A stretch of 64,000 nt of DNA from Cyclobacterium sp. SYSU L10401 (GTDB lineage: Bacteria > Bacteroidota > Bacteroidia > Cytophagales > Cyclobacteriaceae): NCBI RefSeq assembly GCF_010993705.1, contig NZ_WOFO01000007.1, positions 225,722 to 289,721 of the forward strand, in the 5' to 3' direction. Each line of letters starts with the position of its first letter. Position 1 is the stretch's first letter. Made by a program: the position numbers and the translations under genes. The notes under the pieces are model-generated. The model had not been told where the DNA came from and did not search any database. It saw nothing but the letters and a program-made list of their open reading frames with translations. Shown here in pieces: positions 26,158-36,200 of this stretch.

Positions 26158-27405
26158 ATGAATCAAAACAAACTCATCGTAGCCCTGATATTATTGATAT
26201 TTTTTGTCATTTCCTTTTTGACCAATATACTTGGCCCCATTATTCCTGACATTATAGATAGCTTTACCCTGAGTATTGGATTGGCAGGCTTTTTACCCTT
26301 TTCGTTTTTTGTGGCCTATGCGGTAATGTCAATTCCTTCAGGAATACTGGTGGAAAAATATAAGGAAAAAAAGATGCTGGTCTTGGCTTTTTCACTGGCC
26401 TTTGTGGGTGCCATTCTATTTGCCTTGATTCCCGGGTTTTCCATAGCCCTGACCTCTTTATTTATTATCGGTATTGGTATGGCCATTTTACAGGTGGTGA
26501 TCAACCCTCTGCTCAGAACTGCCGGAGGAGAAGAACACTTTGCTTTTAACTCTGTGTTGGGGCAACTGGCCTTTGGGGCCGCTTCTTTCCTCAGCCCCAT
26601 GTTATACAGTTACCTGGTAACCCATATGCACACAGATGACGTTTCCGTTTTATTTACCTTTTTGAATGAGATGGTTCCGGAAAATCTCAAATGGGTTTCC
26701 CTTTATTGGGTGTTTGCCGTGATCGCTTTTATCATGGTCATCGTGGTCTATCTGGCCAGGTTTCCGCAAGTAGAGCTCAAAGAAGATGAGAAAATTGATA
26801 TTGGGGTGGCCTTTAAGGACTTACTGTCCAATAGGATTGTAATCCTGTATTTCCTGGGGATATTTTGTTATGTAGGAACCGAACAAGGTATTGCCAACTG
26901 GATTTCAAAATTCTTGCAGACTTACCATGGCGTAGACCCTTCCACCACTGGTGCTACAGTCATTTCCTATTTCTGGGGCTTACTTACCATCGGTTGTTTG
27001 CTGGGTCTGCTACTGTTGAAATTCATGGATAGCAGGACAGTTTTAATTGGGTTCACCTCAGGAGCTATACTGGCCCTATTGATTGCCCTTTTCGGGCCGG
27101 TATCCTGGGCTTTGGTCGCCTTTCCTTTAACCGGCTTCTTTGCTTCTGTGATGTGGTCGATTATTTTCTCCCTGGCCCTCAATTCCGTACCTCAACACCA
27201 TGGCACTTTTTCCGGCATTCTCTGCACAGGCATTGCGGGAGGGGCCGTGGTACCTTTGATCGTAGGTGGAATTGCGGAATTGATAGGTCTGAAGTTGGCC
27301 ATGCTTTTTCTTTTGATTACCTTAGGATACATCCTGAGCATTGGTATTTGGGCCAAACCCCTGGTAAGCAATGCCACCAAAAGCCTCAAAGATATGTTTC
27401 GTTAG
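26158..27405 (+). CDS. MFS sugar transporter
   Basis: A 415-residue inner-membrane protein with 12 predicted helices and the layout of the fucose/glucose-permease branch of the major facilitator superfamily. The loop VEKYKEKK between helices 2 and 3 sits at the MFS motif A position, and the central loop contains LKEDEKIDIG. It lies 141 bp after the ROK kinase and 3 bp before the XylR-like regulator, a kinase-transporter-regulator set typical of monosaccharide uptake. The transported sugar is unknown; an N-acetylated or deacetylated amino sugar would suit the context. Confidence 0.85.
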   Translation: MNQNKLIVALILLIFFVISFLTNILGPIIPDIIDSFTLSIGLAGFLPFSFFVAYAVMSIPSGILVEKYKEKKMLVLAFSLAFVGAILFALIPGFSIALTSLFIIGIGMAILQVVINPLLRTAGGEEHFAFNSVLGQLAFGAASFLSPMLYSYLVTHMHTDDVSVLFTFLNEMVPENLKWVSLYWVFAVIAFIMVIVVYLARFPQVELKEDEKIDIGVAFKDLLSNRIVILYFLGIFCYVGTEQGIANWISKFLQTYHGVDPSTTGATVISYFWGLLTIGCLLGLLLLKFMDSRTVLIGFTSGAILALLIALFGPVSWALVAFPLTGFFASVMWSIIFSLALNSVPQHHGTFSGILCTGIAGGAVVPLIVGGIAELIGLKLAMLFLLITLGYILSIGIWAKPLVSNATKSLKDMFR

Positions 27406-27408
27406 GCC

Positions 27409-28572
27409 ATGTATAAAATCATTTTATTACTTGATTTTGCTGAAGAATATAGTAAAAGTTTATTGAAGGGCATTTCCAAGTATTCGGCAGAATATGGACC
27501 ATGGACCTATTGTCGCATGCCCCTGTATTACCGGGAAACCATCGGCATCAAAGGTATTTTAGATTGGGCAAAGGACTGGGGAGCCCATGGCATAATTGGC
27601 CAATTATACAATGAAATGGATCTAAGGCTGATCCTGGACTCCAAAATCCCGGTGATTGCCCAGGATTTTAAAGAGCGCTTCACCGAACTTCCCAACATAA
27701 CCGGATCCTACCATGAAGCCGGTGAAATGGGAGCAGAATACTTTCTGAGGAAAGGATTTAAAAATTTTGCCTTTTATGGGTTCAATGACATTGTTTGGTC
27801 CAGGGAGCGAGCCGAAGGTTTCGAGAAAAAAATCAATTCGGTCGGATATAAAGTCAACTATTTTGAACACCGTAAATCGCGTTCCACCGACCTTTGGTAC
27901 TATAAAAGCAACTCCCTCAGCAAATGGCTGATATCACTTCCCAAGCCCATTGCCATGATGACCTGTGATGATAACCAGGGACTGCACATCACGGAGGCCT
28001 GCAAGCAAAATAAAATAAGGATTCCAGAGGAAGTAGCCGTTTTAGGGGTGGATAACGATGAAATGCTCTGCGAATTATCAGACCCACCATTATCCAGTAT
28101 TGGGCTGGACATTGAGAAGGGTGGATATGATACGGCCAGGTTAATGGAACACATGATACAGAATGGTGCGGACCAGTTTTATGACATCCATGTCAAACCT
28201 ACCCAAATCATCACCCGGCAATCTACAGATATATACGCCACCAATGATGACCATATCGCATCTACGCTCAAGTACATCCATAAAAACATAGAAAAAAACC
28301 TGCAGGTGGATGAGGTAGTAAAGCAGGTACCCCTATCCAGAAGAAGCCTGGAGAAACGGTTCCACCAAATCACAGGATATCCCATTTACAAATATATTTT
28401 CAATTTGAGGATAGAGAAATTTACACAGAGGCTTTTGGAAACTGACCAAACAGTTTTTGAAATCGCCCTGGACCTGGGATTGAATGATAGCAAAAATATT
28501 GCCCGGCAGTTCAAACAGGTAAAAGGCTGCAATCCCATCGAATACCGGAAAAGGTATTTGGCTGGCAAATAA
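27409..28572 (+). CDS. XylR-like AraC family regulator with sugar-binding domain
   Basis: Transcription regulator fusing a LacI/periplasmic-binding-like ligand domain (about 1-270) to a C-terminal AraC-type double helix-turn-helix (about 285-385). The ligand domain shows MTCDDNQGLHITEAC and VAVLGVDNDEMLCE, standard for XylR and LacI proteins. The DNA-binding part has VDEVVKQVPLSRRSLEKRF and FEIALDLGLNDSKNIARQFK. In E. coli XylR, sugar binding activates xylose genes. Its 3-bp spacing to the MFS gene places it in the operon it probably controls, and the inverted repeat at 24935 is a candidate site. The inducing sugar is unknown. Confidence 0.9.
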   Translation: MYKIILLLDFAEEYSKSLLKGISKYSAEYGPWTYCRMPLYYRETIGIKGILDWAKDWGAHGIIGQLYNEMDLRLILDSKIPVIAQDFKERFTELPNITGSYHEAGEMGAEYFLRKGFKNFAFYGFNDIVWSRERAEGFEKKINSVGYKVNYFEHRKSRSTDLWYYKSNSLSKWLISLPKPIAMMTCDDNQGLHITEACKQNKIRIPEEVAVLGVDNDEMLCELSDPPLSSIGLDIEKGGYDTARLMEHMIQNGADQFYDIHVKPTQIITRQSTDIYATNDDHIASTLKYIHKNIEKNLQVDEVVKQVPLSRRSLEKRFHQITGYPIYKYIFNLRIEKFTQRLLETDQTVFEIALDLGLNDSKNIARQFKQVKGCNPIEYRKRYLAGK

Positions 28573-28742
28573 CGATTCAAAAGCCTGGATTTATGCCCTT
28601 GGCTTAAAAAATTGTATGTTAAAGTGGTACAAATAAGGCCTAAAGGGTATTATAGGCAGGTGATTGAATTTTCAAAAAAGCTTTGTCGCCAGCAAGACAA
28701 ACCCTGCCCGACAGGTGACCACTTAAAGACAATTATAAACAC

Positions 28743-30032
28743 ATGAAGCACTTGAGTAAAAGCACCATCCTTTCCATGGTAATTGTGGGAATGGCATTGG
28801 GAACTGCCTGGGCCATCCGGGGCCAGTTTGGCCATGAACAGGGAGCAGCCTGGGCAGGAGGAATCGGAAGCCTTTGCATCATTCTCCTATCCAGAAATAA
28901 AAGTTGGTACAATAAAGCCATGAAAGCCGCTTTTGCCGGTGCCGTTGGTTGGGGACTGGGAGGCATGATGAGCTATGGGGCAGTAGTAGGCTATGGGAGA
29001 GGGATAGACTTTACCAATGTATATTATGGATTATCCATGCTCTTCATCATTGGCGGGCTTTATGGGTTGATAGGAGGTGGACTTTTTGGCCTGGTCCTGG
29101 CTGATCACCCTGAAAAAAAGGTGAAATGGCATCAACTCATCATAGAGATGACCACCGGAGGAGTAATTTTCTACTACTTTATCATTGAGCAATTGGGAAT
29201 TGCCATGACACCACCCAGATCTGAAGCCTGGGGAGTTTGTGCCGGTATCGGTATCGCCATGATGTATTACCTGGCCAGAAATAAACAATACAGTGCCATA
29301 AGGGTAGCCGTCTTTGCCGGAATCGGAGGAGGCTTTGGTTTTGCCTTTGGCAATTTCCTGCAAGTATTGGGCAATGTGGCGCAGGTACCCTTTAACATGT
29401 GGAACGTCATGGAGTACTCCCTGGGTTTCTTCGGAGGACTGGGGATGGCTTATGGGGCCTTTACGTCTCAATGGCCGAAAGAAAAACCCAGCACTTCATA
29501 CAGTTATAGCAACCTGACCATCCCCATGGTTGGATTTCTCTTGTTGATTCCATTTATTGTATGGCAGCAATCCTTTGTGGAGAAAGACCTTGAACCTACC
29601 ATAGGAAAACTGGTCAGTGAACCCGGCATTTGGATCAGCATGGCCCAGTCTGTGGCTTTCGTGGCCTTTCTCATTCCAGCCATTTTCTGGATCTACCTCC
29701 TTTCCAACAAAAAAAACAAGCCCAACCAAAGCCTGAGTTTTGGAGAGGTTTATGGTATTTTCATCACCTATTTTGCGGTATACATCGTCTTTACCATACT
29801 GATTACGGGATCTTTTTTGAGTTTTTACCGGATAGAACAATTTCTATACATCCTCAACTTTGGTCTCATACTAACTTTGATTCCGAAAGCAACACCCCTG
29901 TTTACAAGTAGAAAGGCCCATCCTCAAAAATGGGCCTATATGGTATTGGGAATCCTGGTATTTATTGGTTTGATAAGTCTGATTGCCATTAGCAGCCATG
30001 GTGAAATGCCAGGAATGAACAAGCGGTTTTAA
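28743..30032 (+). CDS. unrecognised polytopic membrane protein (about 13 helices)
   Basis: A 429-residue inner-membrane protein with about 13 hydrophobic segments, the first half very rich in glycine (AGAVGWGLGGMMSYGAVVGYG, GGLYGLIGGGLFGLVLA, AGIGGGFGFAFGNF). Small polar clusters inside helices (RGQFGHEQGAAWAGG near the N terminus, TPPRSEAWG after helix 5) could be substrate contacts. I recognise no transporter family. Same strand as the XylR-like gene and 170 bp downstream, so it may belong to the regulon; it converges with the phosphatase at 30082. A transport or sugar-modification role is only contextual. A short GTACAAA-containing repeat upstream (28612-28632) resembles half of the 24935 operator. 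Confidence 0.7.
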   Translation: MKHLSKSTILSMVIVGMALGTAWAIRGQFGHEQGAAWAGGIGSLCIILLSRNKSWYNKAMKAAFAGAVGWGLGGMMSYGAVVGYGRGIDFTNVYYGLSMLFIIGGLYGLIGGGLFGLVLADHPEKKVKWHQLIIEMTTGGVIFYYFIIEQLGIAMTPPRSEAWGVCAGIGIAMMYYLARNKQYSAIRVAVFAGIGGGFGFAFGNFLQVLGNVAQVPFNMWNVMEYSLGFFGGLGMAYGAFTSQWPKEKPSTSYSYSNLTIPMVGFLLLIPFIVWQQSFVEKDLEPTIGKLVSEPGIWISMAQSVAFVAFLIPAIFWIYLLSNKKNKPNQSLSFGEVYGIFITYFAVYIVFTILITGSFLSFYRIEQFLYILNFGLILTLIPKATPLFTSRKAHPQKWAYMVLGILVFIGLISLIAISSHGEMPGMNKRF

Positions 30033-30081
30033 CCTGATGAGCTGGCAGATCTTATGACTTGATATGGAGCCACTTTAGAAC

Positions 30082-31413
30082 TTAATACTCCGGTATATCA
30101 GGAATTGAGTTGAGCAGGGTATTGCTTCCCTCTACATCTTTATGCAATTCAAAGGCATCATACAGTTCACCAGTTACCGTGAATGCCTTATAAACTAATT
30201 TATTGTCCTGGATTTCTATGAACTGGTACATTTGTGTATTGGAAGCTTTTCTGTGCATCCAGGGATAATCCTCTGCCGCATACATTTTCAATCCCGCCAT
30301 GGATACCACATATACCGTCCCTGTCTCTTCCGCCACGACCTCCTTCATGTTTCCGTTTTGGTCTGGACCAATCATTCCTCTTCCGTAAGAATGATCGTGC
30401 CCCTGCAAAACCAGGTCCACCTGATACTTGTCCATCAATGGTTTAAAGTGTTTCCTAAGATCTTCATTGTCCCGGTTTTCCTTGGTAGAATAAAAGGGAT
30501 GGTGAATGGTGATGACCGTCCATTCCCTGGGATCATTTCTCAGCAGAGAGTCTAACCATTCTACTTGCTTTTGCTTCAAATGTGGGGATTCTTCAATTTC
30601 TTCCGCATTCAGGGAGATCAACTTCAATTGGGGATAATTGACCTGGTAACAGGTCTCTTCAAGACCCGCTGGCCCGTTCAAAGGCAGGTTAAACTGTGGG
30701 CGCCATTGTGGCGATAGTTCCTCATCCTTCCCATATTCATGATTTCCCGGAGTCATTATGGATGGAACCGTGGCATGAATAAAATTTCCTGCAGAGAACC
30801 ATTCCCCCCATTCCAAATCATTGTTGTGCCTGTTGATCAAATCACCTGCATGTACCACAAAATCTACATCAGGATGCTCTGCATAAGCTTTTCGCAGGAG
30901 TCTTGACCAATGATCCCTAACGCCATTTTGTGCATCTCCCAGGTATAAAAAGGAAATCCCATCATTTTCCGGATCAGCCATGGTAAACTGCATCCACTCA
31001 GTCCAATAGTCTCCACTTCCTACCCGGTAAACATAGGTTTCTCCCGGAACCAGCTCGTTGATAACCGCTGAGTGATAGTAGGCTTCTACTGTGGGGTTGG
31101 TTTCGTGGCGGACAGATAAAAATTCGGAGTTGGACCTGATTTCCTTTCTTTCCTCCAGAAATCCTGCTCCATGGCTGGCTGTAGCCCATTGGACTTTTCC
31201 GCTGGGAAATGCAGCTGCTGTTCTCCAATTCACGGCCACCGATTGCATCGGCGTCTCCGTGAGGTTTACAATTATCCGGTCAGGAAATGCCCCGGGCATC
31301 CAATAGGCTTGTTCAGGTAGCCAGTCGTTGGTCTGTCCCTTTGTTGAAAACGAAAAAAGAGAGCCCCATACAATTGCGATCCCCCAGGTCAGATACTTGT
31401 GTGAAAAATTCAT
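30082..31413 (-). CDS. secreted purple-acid-phosphatase-like enzyme
   Basis: Exported 443-residue metallophosphoesterase with a signal peptide (to about FSTKGQ), an N-terminal fibronectin-like domain typical of purple acid phosphatases (about 40-150), and a calcineurin-type catalytic domain. Metal-binding motifs in order: FLYLGDAQNG, VVHAGDLINR, TPGNHEYG, ITIHHPFYS and LQGHDHSYG. The GNHE in place of GNHD keeps the metal-binding Asn-His. It releases phosphate from organic esters outside the cytoplasm. It lies downstream of the SusCD operon on the same strand but after a terminator, so it is probably a separate unit. A related enzyme sits on the other side of SusCD. Confidence 0.9.
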   Translation of the reverse strand: MNFSHKYLTWGIAIVWGSLFSFSTKGQTNDWLPEQAYWMPGAFPDRIIVNLTETPMQSVAVNWRTAAAFPSGKVQWATASHGAGFLEERKEIRSNSEFLSVRHETNPTVEAYYHSAVINELVPGETYVYRVGSGDYWTEWMQFTMADPENDGISFLYLGDAQNGVRDHWSRLLRKAYAEHPDVDFVVHAGDLINRHNNDLEWGEWFSAGNFIHATVPSIMTPGNHEYGKDEELSPQWRPQFNLPLNGPAGLEETCYQVNYPQLKLISLNAEEIEESPHLKQKQVEWLDSLLRNDPREWTVITIHHPFYSTKENRDNEDLRKHFKPLMDKYQVDLVLQGHDHSYGRGMIGPDQNGNMKEVVAEETGTVYVVSMAGLKMYAAEDYPWMHRKASNTQMYQFIEIQDNKLVYKAFTVTGELYDAFELHKDVEGSNTLLNSIPDIPEY

Positions 31414-31432
31414 ATTTTATCAAATTTTCAAA

Positions 31433-31470
31433 TAAAAAAAAGTTCTCCGCCCTTGAATAAGACGAAGAAC
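31433..31470 (-). terminator. terminator of the susCD operon
   Basis: Minus-strand hairpin GTTCTTCGTC / GGCGGAGAAC (10 pairs, some G-U) followed by eight T residues; starts about 30 bp after the susD-like stop. Confidence 0.75.
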
Positions 31471-31502
31471 CTTTTCTTTTAGTAGATGTAATGATTTATC
31501 CC

Positions 31503-33197
31503 TTAAAAAGGAACATTGGTGTTCTGATACAACCAGGGTTTAGACCACGGGCTATCCTCACCAAAGTTTCCGGAAAAGGGAGTCACTTCCAGTCCATCCA
31601 AAGCGGCTTGTATGTTAGATGAGTTGTTATTGTATTCATCATTACCATATTGGAACCTGATGGCCACCTCTGGCTGAGGAGAAAGCGGGCCTGCTTCCAG
31701 ATCGGGAAGGCCTGTTCTGCGGAAATCCGCAAAGGATTCAGCAGCAGCTGTCCAGCTGGCTACCCATTTTTGCTCCATTATTTGCTCCAGGGAATTGTTG
31801 AAACTGATCTCAGGTTGACTGATGAAATCGTCATATTCATCAGCTCTGTTCCATGTTTCCAGGGATTGCTCAATGGCTTTATTATAGTGCATTTCTGCCT
31901 CTCCTACATTCCACCCTTTAAGGGCTGCTTCTGCAAAGATAAAACTGACTTCTGCCGCCGATATGACCCTGGCTTTCAAAATGTCGCCAGGAGCACCTTC
32001 AGTGCTGTAAATGTGAGCCAGCTGAGAAACATGCTGGTTTTGCGTTCCCTGACCGGGAGAAGGGTTACCGTTATAGGATTCTGGAACGGTAATTCCAGGA
32101 GGAAGTCCTACATACAGGTCATCGTTGTAATCTTCTTCTACCAGAGTCGGATTGTATCGCCTGGTAAATTTCACATCGGCATACAATTCTACAAAATCAT
32201 CATAGGGGTATGTTTCCACTCCCAAAGGTTCTCCATTTGCCCGAATAAATTCCTCTTCAGCCACCTCTAGGGATTCATCTGCCACCCATTGTACCCGTAC
32301 AGAATCAAACCAAACGGTTAATCGAGGGTCATTGGTACCCATCAACTGGTCGATAAAGGTCTGGCAAGCCTGGTACCGCTGAAAATCATCCGGGTCTAAC
32401 CTGACGTGCCTGGATAACCATTGGTCGTTTGCTCCACCGGTATAATCTAATGTAGCATCCTGAGAAGGATCCTCGATGTAAATACCACTGCTATAAATGG
32501 CTTCCACTCCAGCCCTGGCGACATCGGGTTTTTTCTCTGATAAACGCATGTAATACCTTAGAAGAAGAGAGTTGGCAAAGCGCTGCCAGCTTTGGGTATC
32601 GCCATTGTAATAAAGGTCATTCCCACTGGTAACTCCTTCACTGGAAGCAGATCCCAGCACCTGTACCGCTTCTTGCAGGTCTGCAATGATCCCGTCATAA
32701 ATGACTTCTTGGCTATCAAACGCAGGATATTGAAGCTCCTCTCCTCCCTGGTCACCTTTCAGCGCATTCGTATAAGGAGCATCTCCCCATAAGTCCGCTA
32801 TGTTACCAAATACAAATGACTTCATTGTAAGTCCTACTCCCTGAAAGAATTCATTGTCCAGATCTTGTCCCCTGCGAATCATCAATTCATTGGTGCGCAA
32901 TATATCATACCAGCCAGTCCAATTTCTATTATCCCATTCATAATGGTTATGGCCTCCATACCAGCCGTTTTTCTGGGTATGTTGCACGGCACCTGCCAGG
33001 TCATTATAGCCCAGGTTTACATAACTCTGAGCCGAAGATGTCAAAACCGTCGGCATCAACAAATTCGGGTTGGCATTGGACGGCTCTATTCCGTACGGAT
33101 TGATGTTTATCTCATCCAGTTTCTCGTCACAACCACTGAACAGAACCAATCCCAGAACAAACAGGACGATTTTTCTAAATTCAAATAAATGCTTCAT
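31503..33197 (-). CDS. SusD/RagB-like outer membrane nutrient-binding lipoprotein
   Basis: Surface lipoprotein that forms a lid on a SusC transporter. Signal peptide with lipobox LFSGC (C23), then the SusD-like_2 (PF12771) pattern: ININPYGIEPSNANPNLLMPT near the N terminus, WTGWYDILRTNELMIRR and FGNIADLWGDAPYT. The 564-residue length fits. It starts 19 bp after the susC-type stop and is followed by a terminator, so the two genes form a two-gene operon (with the FecR-like stub upstream). Ligand unknown; flanking purple-acid-phosphatase-like genes hint at organophosphates or phosphorylated glycans. Confidence 0.92.
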   Translation of the reverse strand: MKHLFEFRKIVLFVLGLVLFSGCDEKLDEININPYGIEPSNANPNLLMPTVLTSSAQSYVNLGYNDLAGAVQHTQKNGWYGGHNHYEWDNRNWTGWYDILRTNELMIRRGQDLDNEFFQGVGLTMKSFVFGNIADLWGDAPYTNALKGDQGGEELQYPAFDSQEVIYDGIIADLQEAVQVLGSASSEGVTSGNDLYYNGDTQSWQRFANSLLLRYYMRLSEKKPDVARAGVEAIYSSGIYIEDPSQDATLDYTGGANDQWLSRHVRLDPDDFQRYQACQTFIDQLMGTNDPRLTVWFDSVRVQWVADESLEVAEEEFIRANGEPLGVETYPYDDFVELYADVKFTRRYNPTLVEEDYNDDLYVGLPPGITVPESYNGNPSPGQGTQNQHVSQLAHIYSTEGAPGDILKARVISAAEVSFIFAEAALKGWNVGEAEMHYNKAIEQSLETWNRADEYDDFISQPEISFNNSLEQIMEQKWVASWTAAAESFADFRRTGLPDLEAGPLSPQPEVAIRFQYGNDEYNNNSSNIQAALDGLEVTPFSGNFGEDSPWSKPWLYQNTNVPF

Positions 33198-33216
33198 GAT
33201 TTGTATATTAAGAAAT

Positions 33217-36200
33217 TTACAAATTAAAATTAAGTTTGAATCCTACCGGAGCACTCCAGGGCATTACGTTCTGTCGCTCGATTCCCTGACGGAATTGGGA
33301 GGATGTATTTCCCTGATTACTTCCGCTTGCCCAAAAGGCCCTTTCCGGGTCAATGCCTATATCGGCTTTGGTCCACAACATGATGTTTCGGGTATAAATG
33401 GCAAAGGTAGCATTACTGAATGCACCAAAATCAGGAATTTTATATCCCAGTGATAGTTCTCTCAGCTTAATAAAAGAAGCATCAAAGGTAATTTGCTCAT
33501 TGAAACTCCAGGCATAGGTATTGGTAATGGGATAGATATTGGTTTCAGGCCCTCCAAGATGTTCTTCATATACATCATCTGCATAGTTATCAGGAGTATC
33601 CTGACCTGCAGTCTGAATCACACCGGGTACAAAGGCACCGTCATTTCCATTTTCGTCCACAGGGAAGCCGCCTGTCTCATCAGTATGGCCCCCTACTCTT
33701 GGGAAATTACCAGGCTGAGGAATAATATACTTATCGGGGTCTGATTTCAATAGCTCCACCAATTCAGCATCGGAGTATAAACCTCCCGGTATCAGATTGT
33801 CCAATTGACGCTGGGATTTCCAGTCAGATTCACCATAACGATAGGTAAAGGACATGAATTCGCCACCACTTCTCCAATCAAAACTGGCATTCAAAACGAA
33901 ACGCTTATAACTCAAACTGGTTTGTCCACCCATGATAAAATCAGGATTAAAATTACCTACTTTTCTCAAATCCTGGTCATTGGATAGGGCTTGCCAGCTG
34001 CCGGTACTGGTCAGAATGGGCCATTTGTAATATTCAGAATTGGGATCTTCCACTTGAGCAAACCCCCTGCTATACAAATCTCCGATTTGCTGTCCAAGGT
34101 AAGTTACGGCTCCACCGCCATTTTCTCCCCAAAGAATGACTCTGTCCAGGTTGTCACTTAACTCCAATACAGAGGTTCTGTTACGGCTCCAGTTCAAATT
34201 AATATCCCAATTCCAGCCATTCCTGCTGATGGGAGTACCCCCAACGGTAATTTCCCATCCTTTACTTTGGATCAGTCCAGCATTGATCAACCTGCTGCTA
34301 AATCCGGAAGATCGTGGTAGGTTTACAGCGAAAATCTGGTTCCTGTTATCAATCGTATAATAGGTACCTGTAAATCTTAACCTGTTTTGGAACATATTCA
34401 AATCAATCCCTGCTTCAATGGAAGTAGCTTGTTCTGGTTTTAGTTCCGGATTAAGTAATCCGGAAGGCATGGCTGCCGTATTGATGTTGTTATACAAACC
34501 AGTGCTCAAATTCTGAACAAGCCTATAAGGATCAGTATCATTTCCTACCTGAGCCCATCCGATTCTACCTTTAAGCATATCAATGTTTTCTGGCAAATTA
34601 AAGGTATAATTGGCCAGCCAGCTCAAAGAAGCAGATGGATAAAAATAGGAACGGTTTTCCGCAGGCAAAGTAGAAGACCAATCATTCCTGGCCGTCAGAT
34701 CCAAATATAACTGATCTGCATATCCAAATGATGCCAATCCATAAATACTATAAATAGAACGTTTGAAGTAATTTCCACCTACCGAGCGGTTGTCTGCAGG
34801 AATATTTTGCGGATTATATATGCCGGGTACTACCAGACCATTGTTTCGGTTCCCACCTACTCCGATGCTACTGCTGCTTCCAAAGCGGGTCATGATGTTA
34901 CCTCCAGCCGAAGCATTGAAATCCAAGCTACCAAAATCCTTTTTATAACTGGCCAAAATATCTGCATTTGACTCCTGCGTCAAGAGGTCACTGGTGTAGT
35001 AACCACCTCTGGCCATTCTGCTGTAGCTGAAGGGTATTTTGGTTTCCCTGTTTTCACTGGACCTGTCCAGAGAATACCTGGCAGTTATATTGAAATTATC
35101 GTTGAATTTGTAATCCAGAGAAGTATTACCAAAAATACGGTCCCTTCTAAATCCATTCTGTATTCCATAGGCAATAAAATAAGGATTGTCTCCTCTTGGA
35201 GTTCGAACCTGTTGAACCCCTTCCTGTCCTTCTTCCCAGAAATCTCTCATTTCTTCAAAATTTATATAGGAAGAAGAGTAGATGGCTTCTAATGGGTTCG
35301 CATTTCTATCACCCGTACTGGGACGGTCATTGGACATGCTATTGCTATAATTGAAGTTAGAGCTAAAAGTCAATTTTTCCGTTATATTATAATTTACGGA
35401 TGTAGAAAAGTTGTTCCGGAATAGATCTGAATTGGGGATCATTCCCTTATGTAACATATTGGAATATGATACCCTGTAGGTAGCATCGTCACTTCCTCCA
35501 CTGACAGCCAGATTATTGGTAGAAGTTACCCCTGTTTGCATGAAATCTTTCATGGCGTTGGGATACGATCGCAACTCGGTAGGAATACGGTTGCCGTTTT
35601 CATCTACCGGGCTGTTCCACTGAATGGCGGTATTTCCCGCATCCAGCTGAGGACCACCCCAATAAGCTGAACCATCATTGAATACCCCTTCCCGGTTACC
35701 ATTGGCATAGCGGTAATGAAAATCCAATAATCGGGTAGGTCTTTCAAAAACATTGCTGGTGGAGAAAGAAACCCCCATGGTTTTTCGCTTGCTTCCGGAT
35801 TTGGTGGTGATCAAAACCACCCCATTCCCTGCCCTGGTACCATAAAGGGCAGCAGCACTGGGGCCTTTCAGCACACTGATATTAGCAATGTCGTCAGGGT
35901 TGATATCTGAAATGGCATTCCCATAATCCACCTGGTTACCATCCCCATTTTGGGAAATATTGTTCAGGGAGTTTGACATGGGCACTCCATCTACCACAAA
36001 AAGCGGCTGGTTATCCGTAGTCAGCGAAGTAGCTCCCCGAATCACCATGCTCATGGATGAACCAGGGCCACTGGTTTGATTGATGGTCACACCAGGCATT
36101 CTGCCTGCCAGGGAGCTCAATACGTTCTCCTGGGTCACCTGGGTAAGATCTTCAGCTTCCACACTGGAAACATCATAGCCAAGGGACCGCTGGTCCCTTT

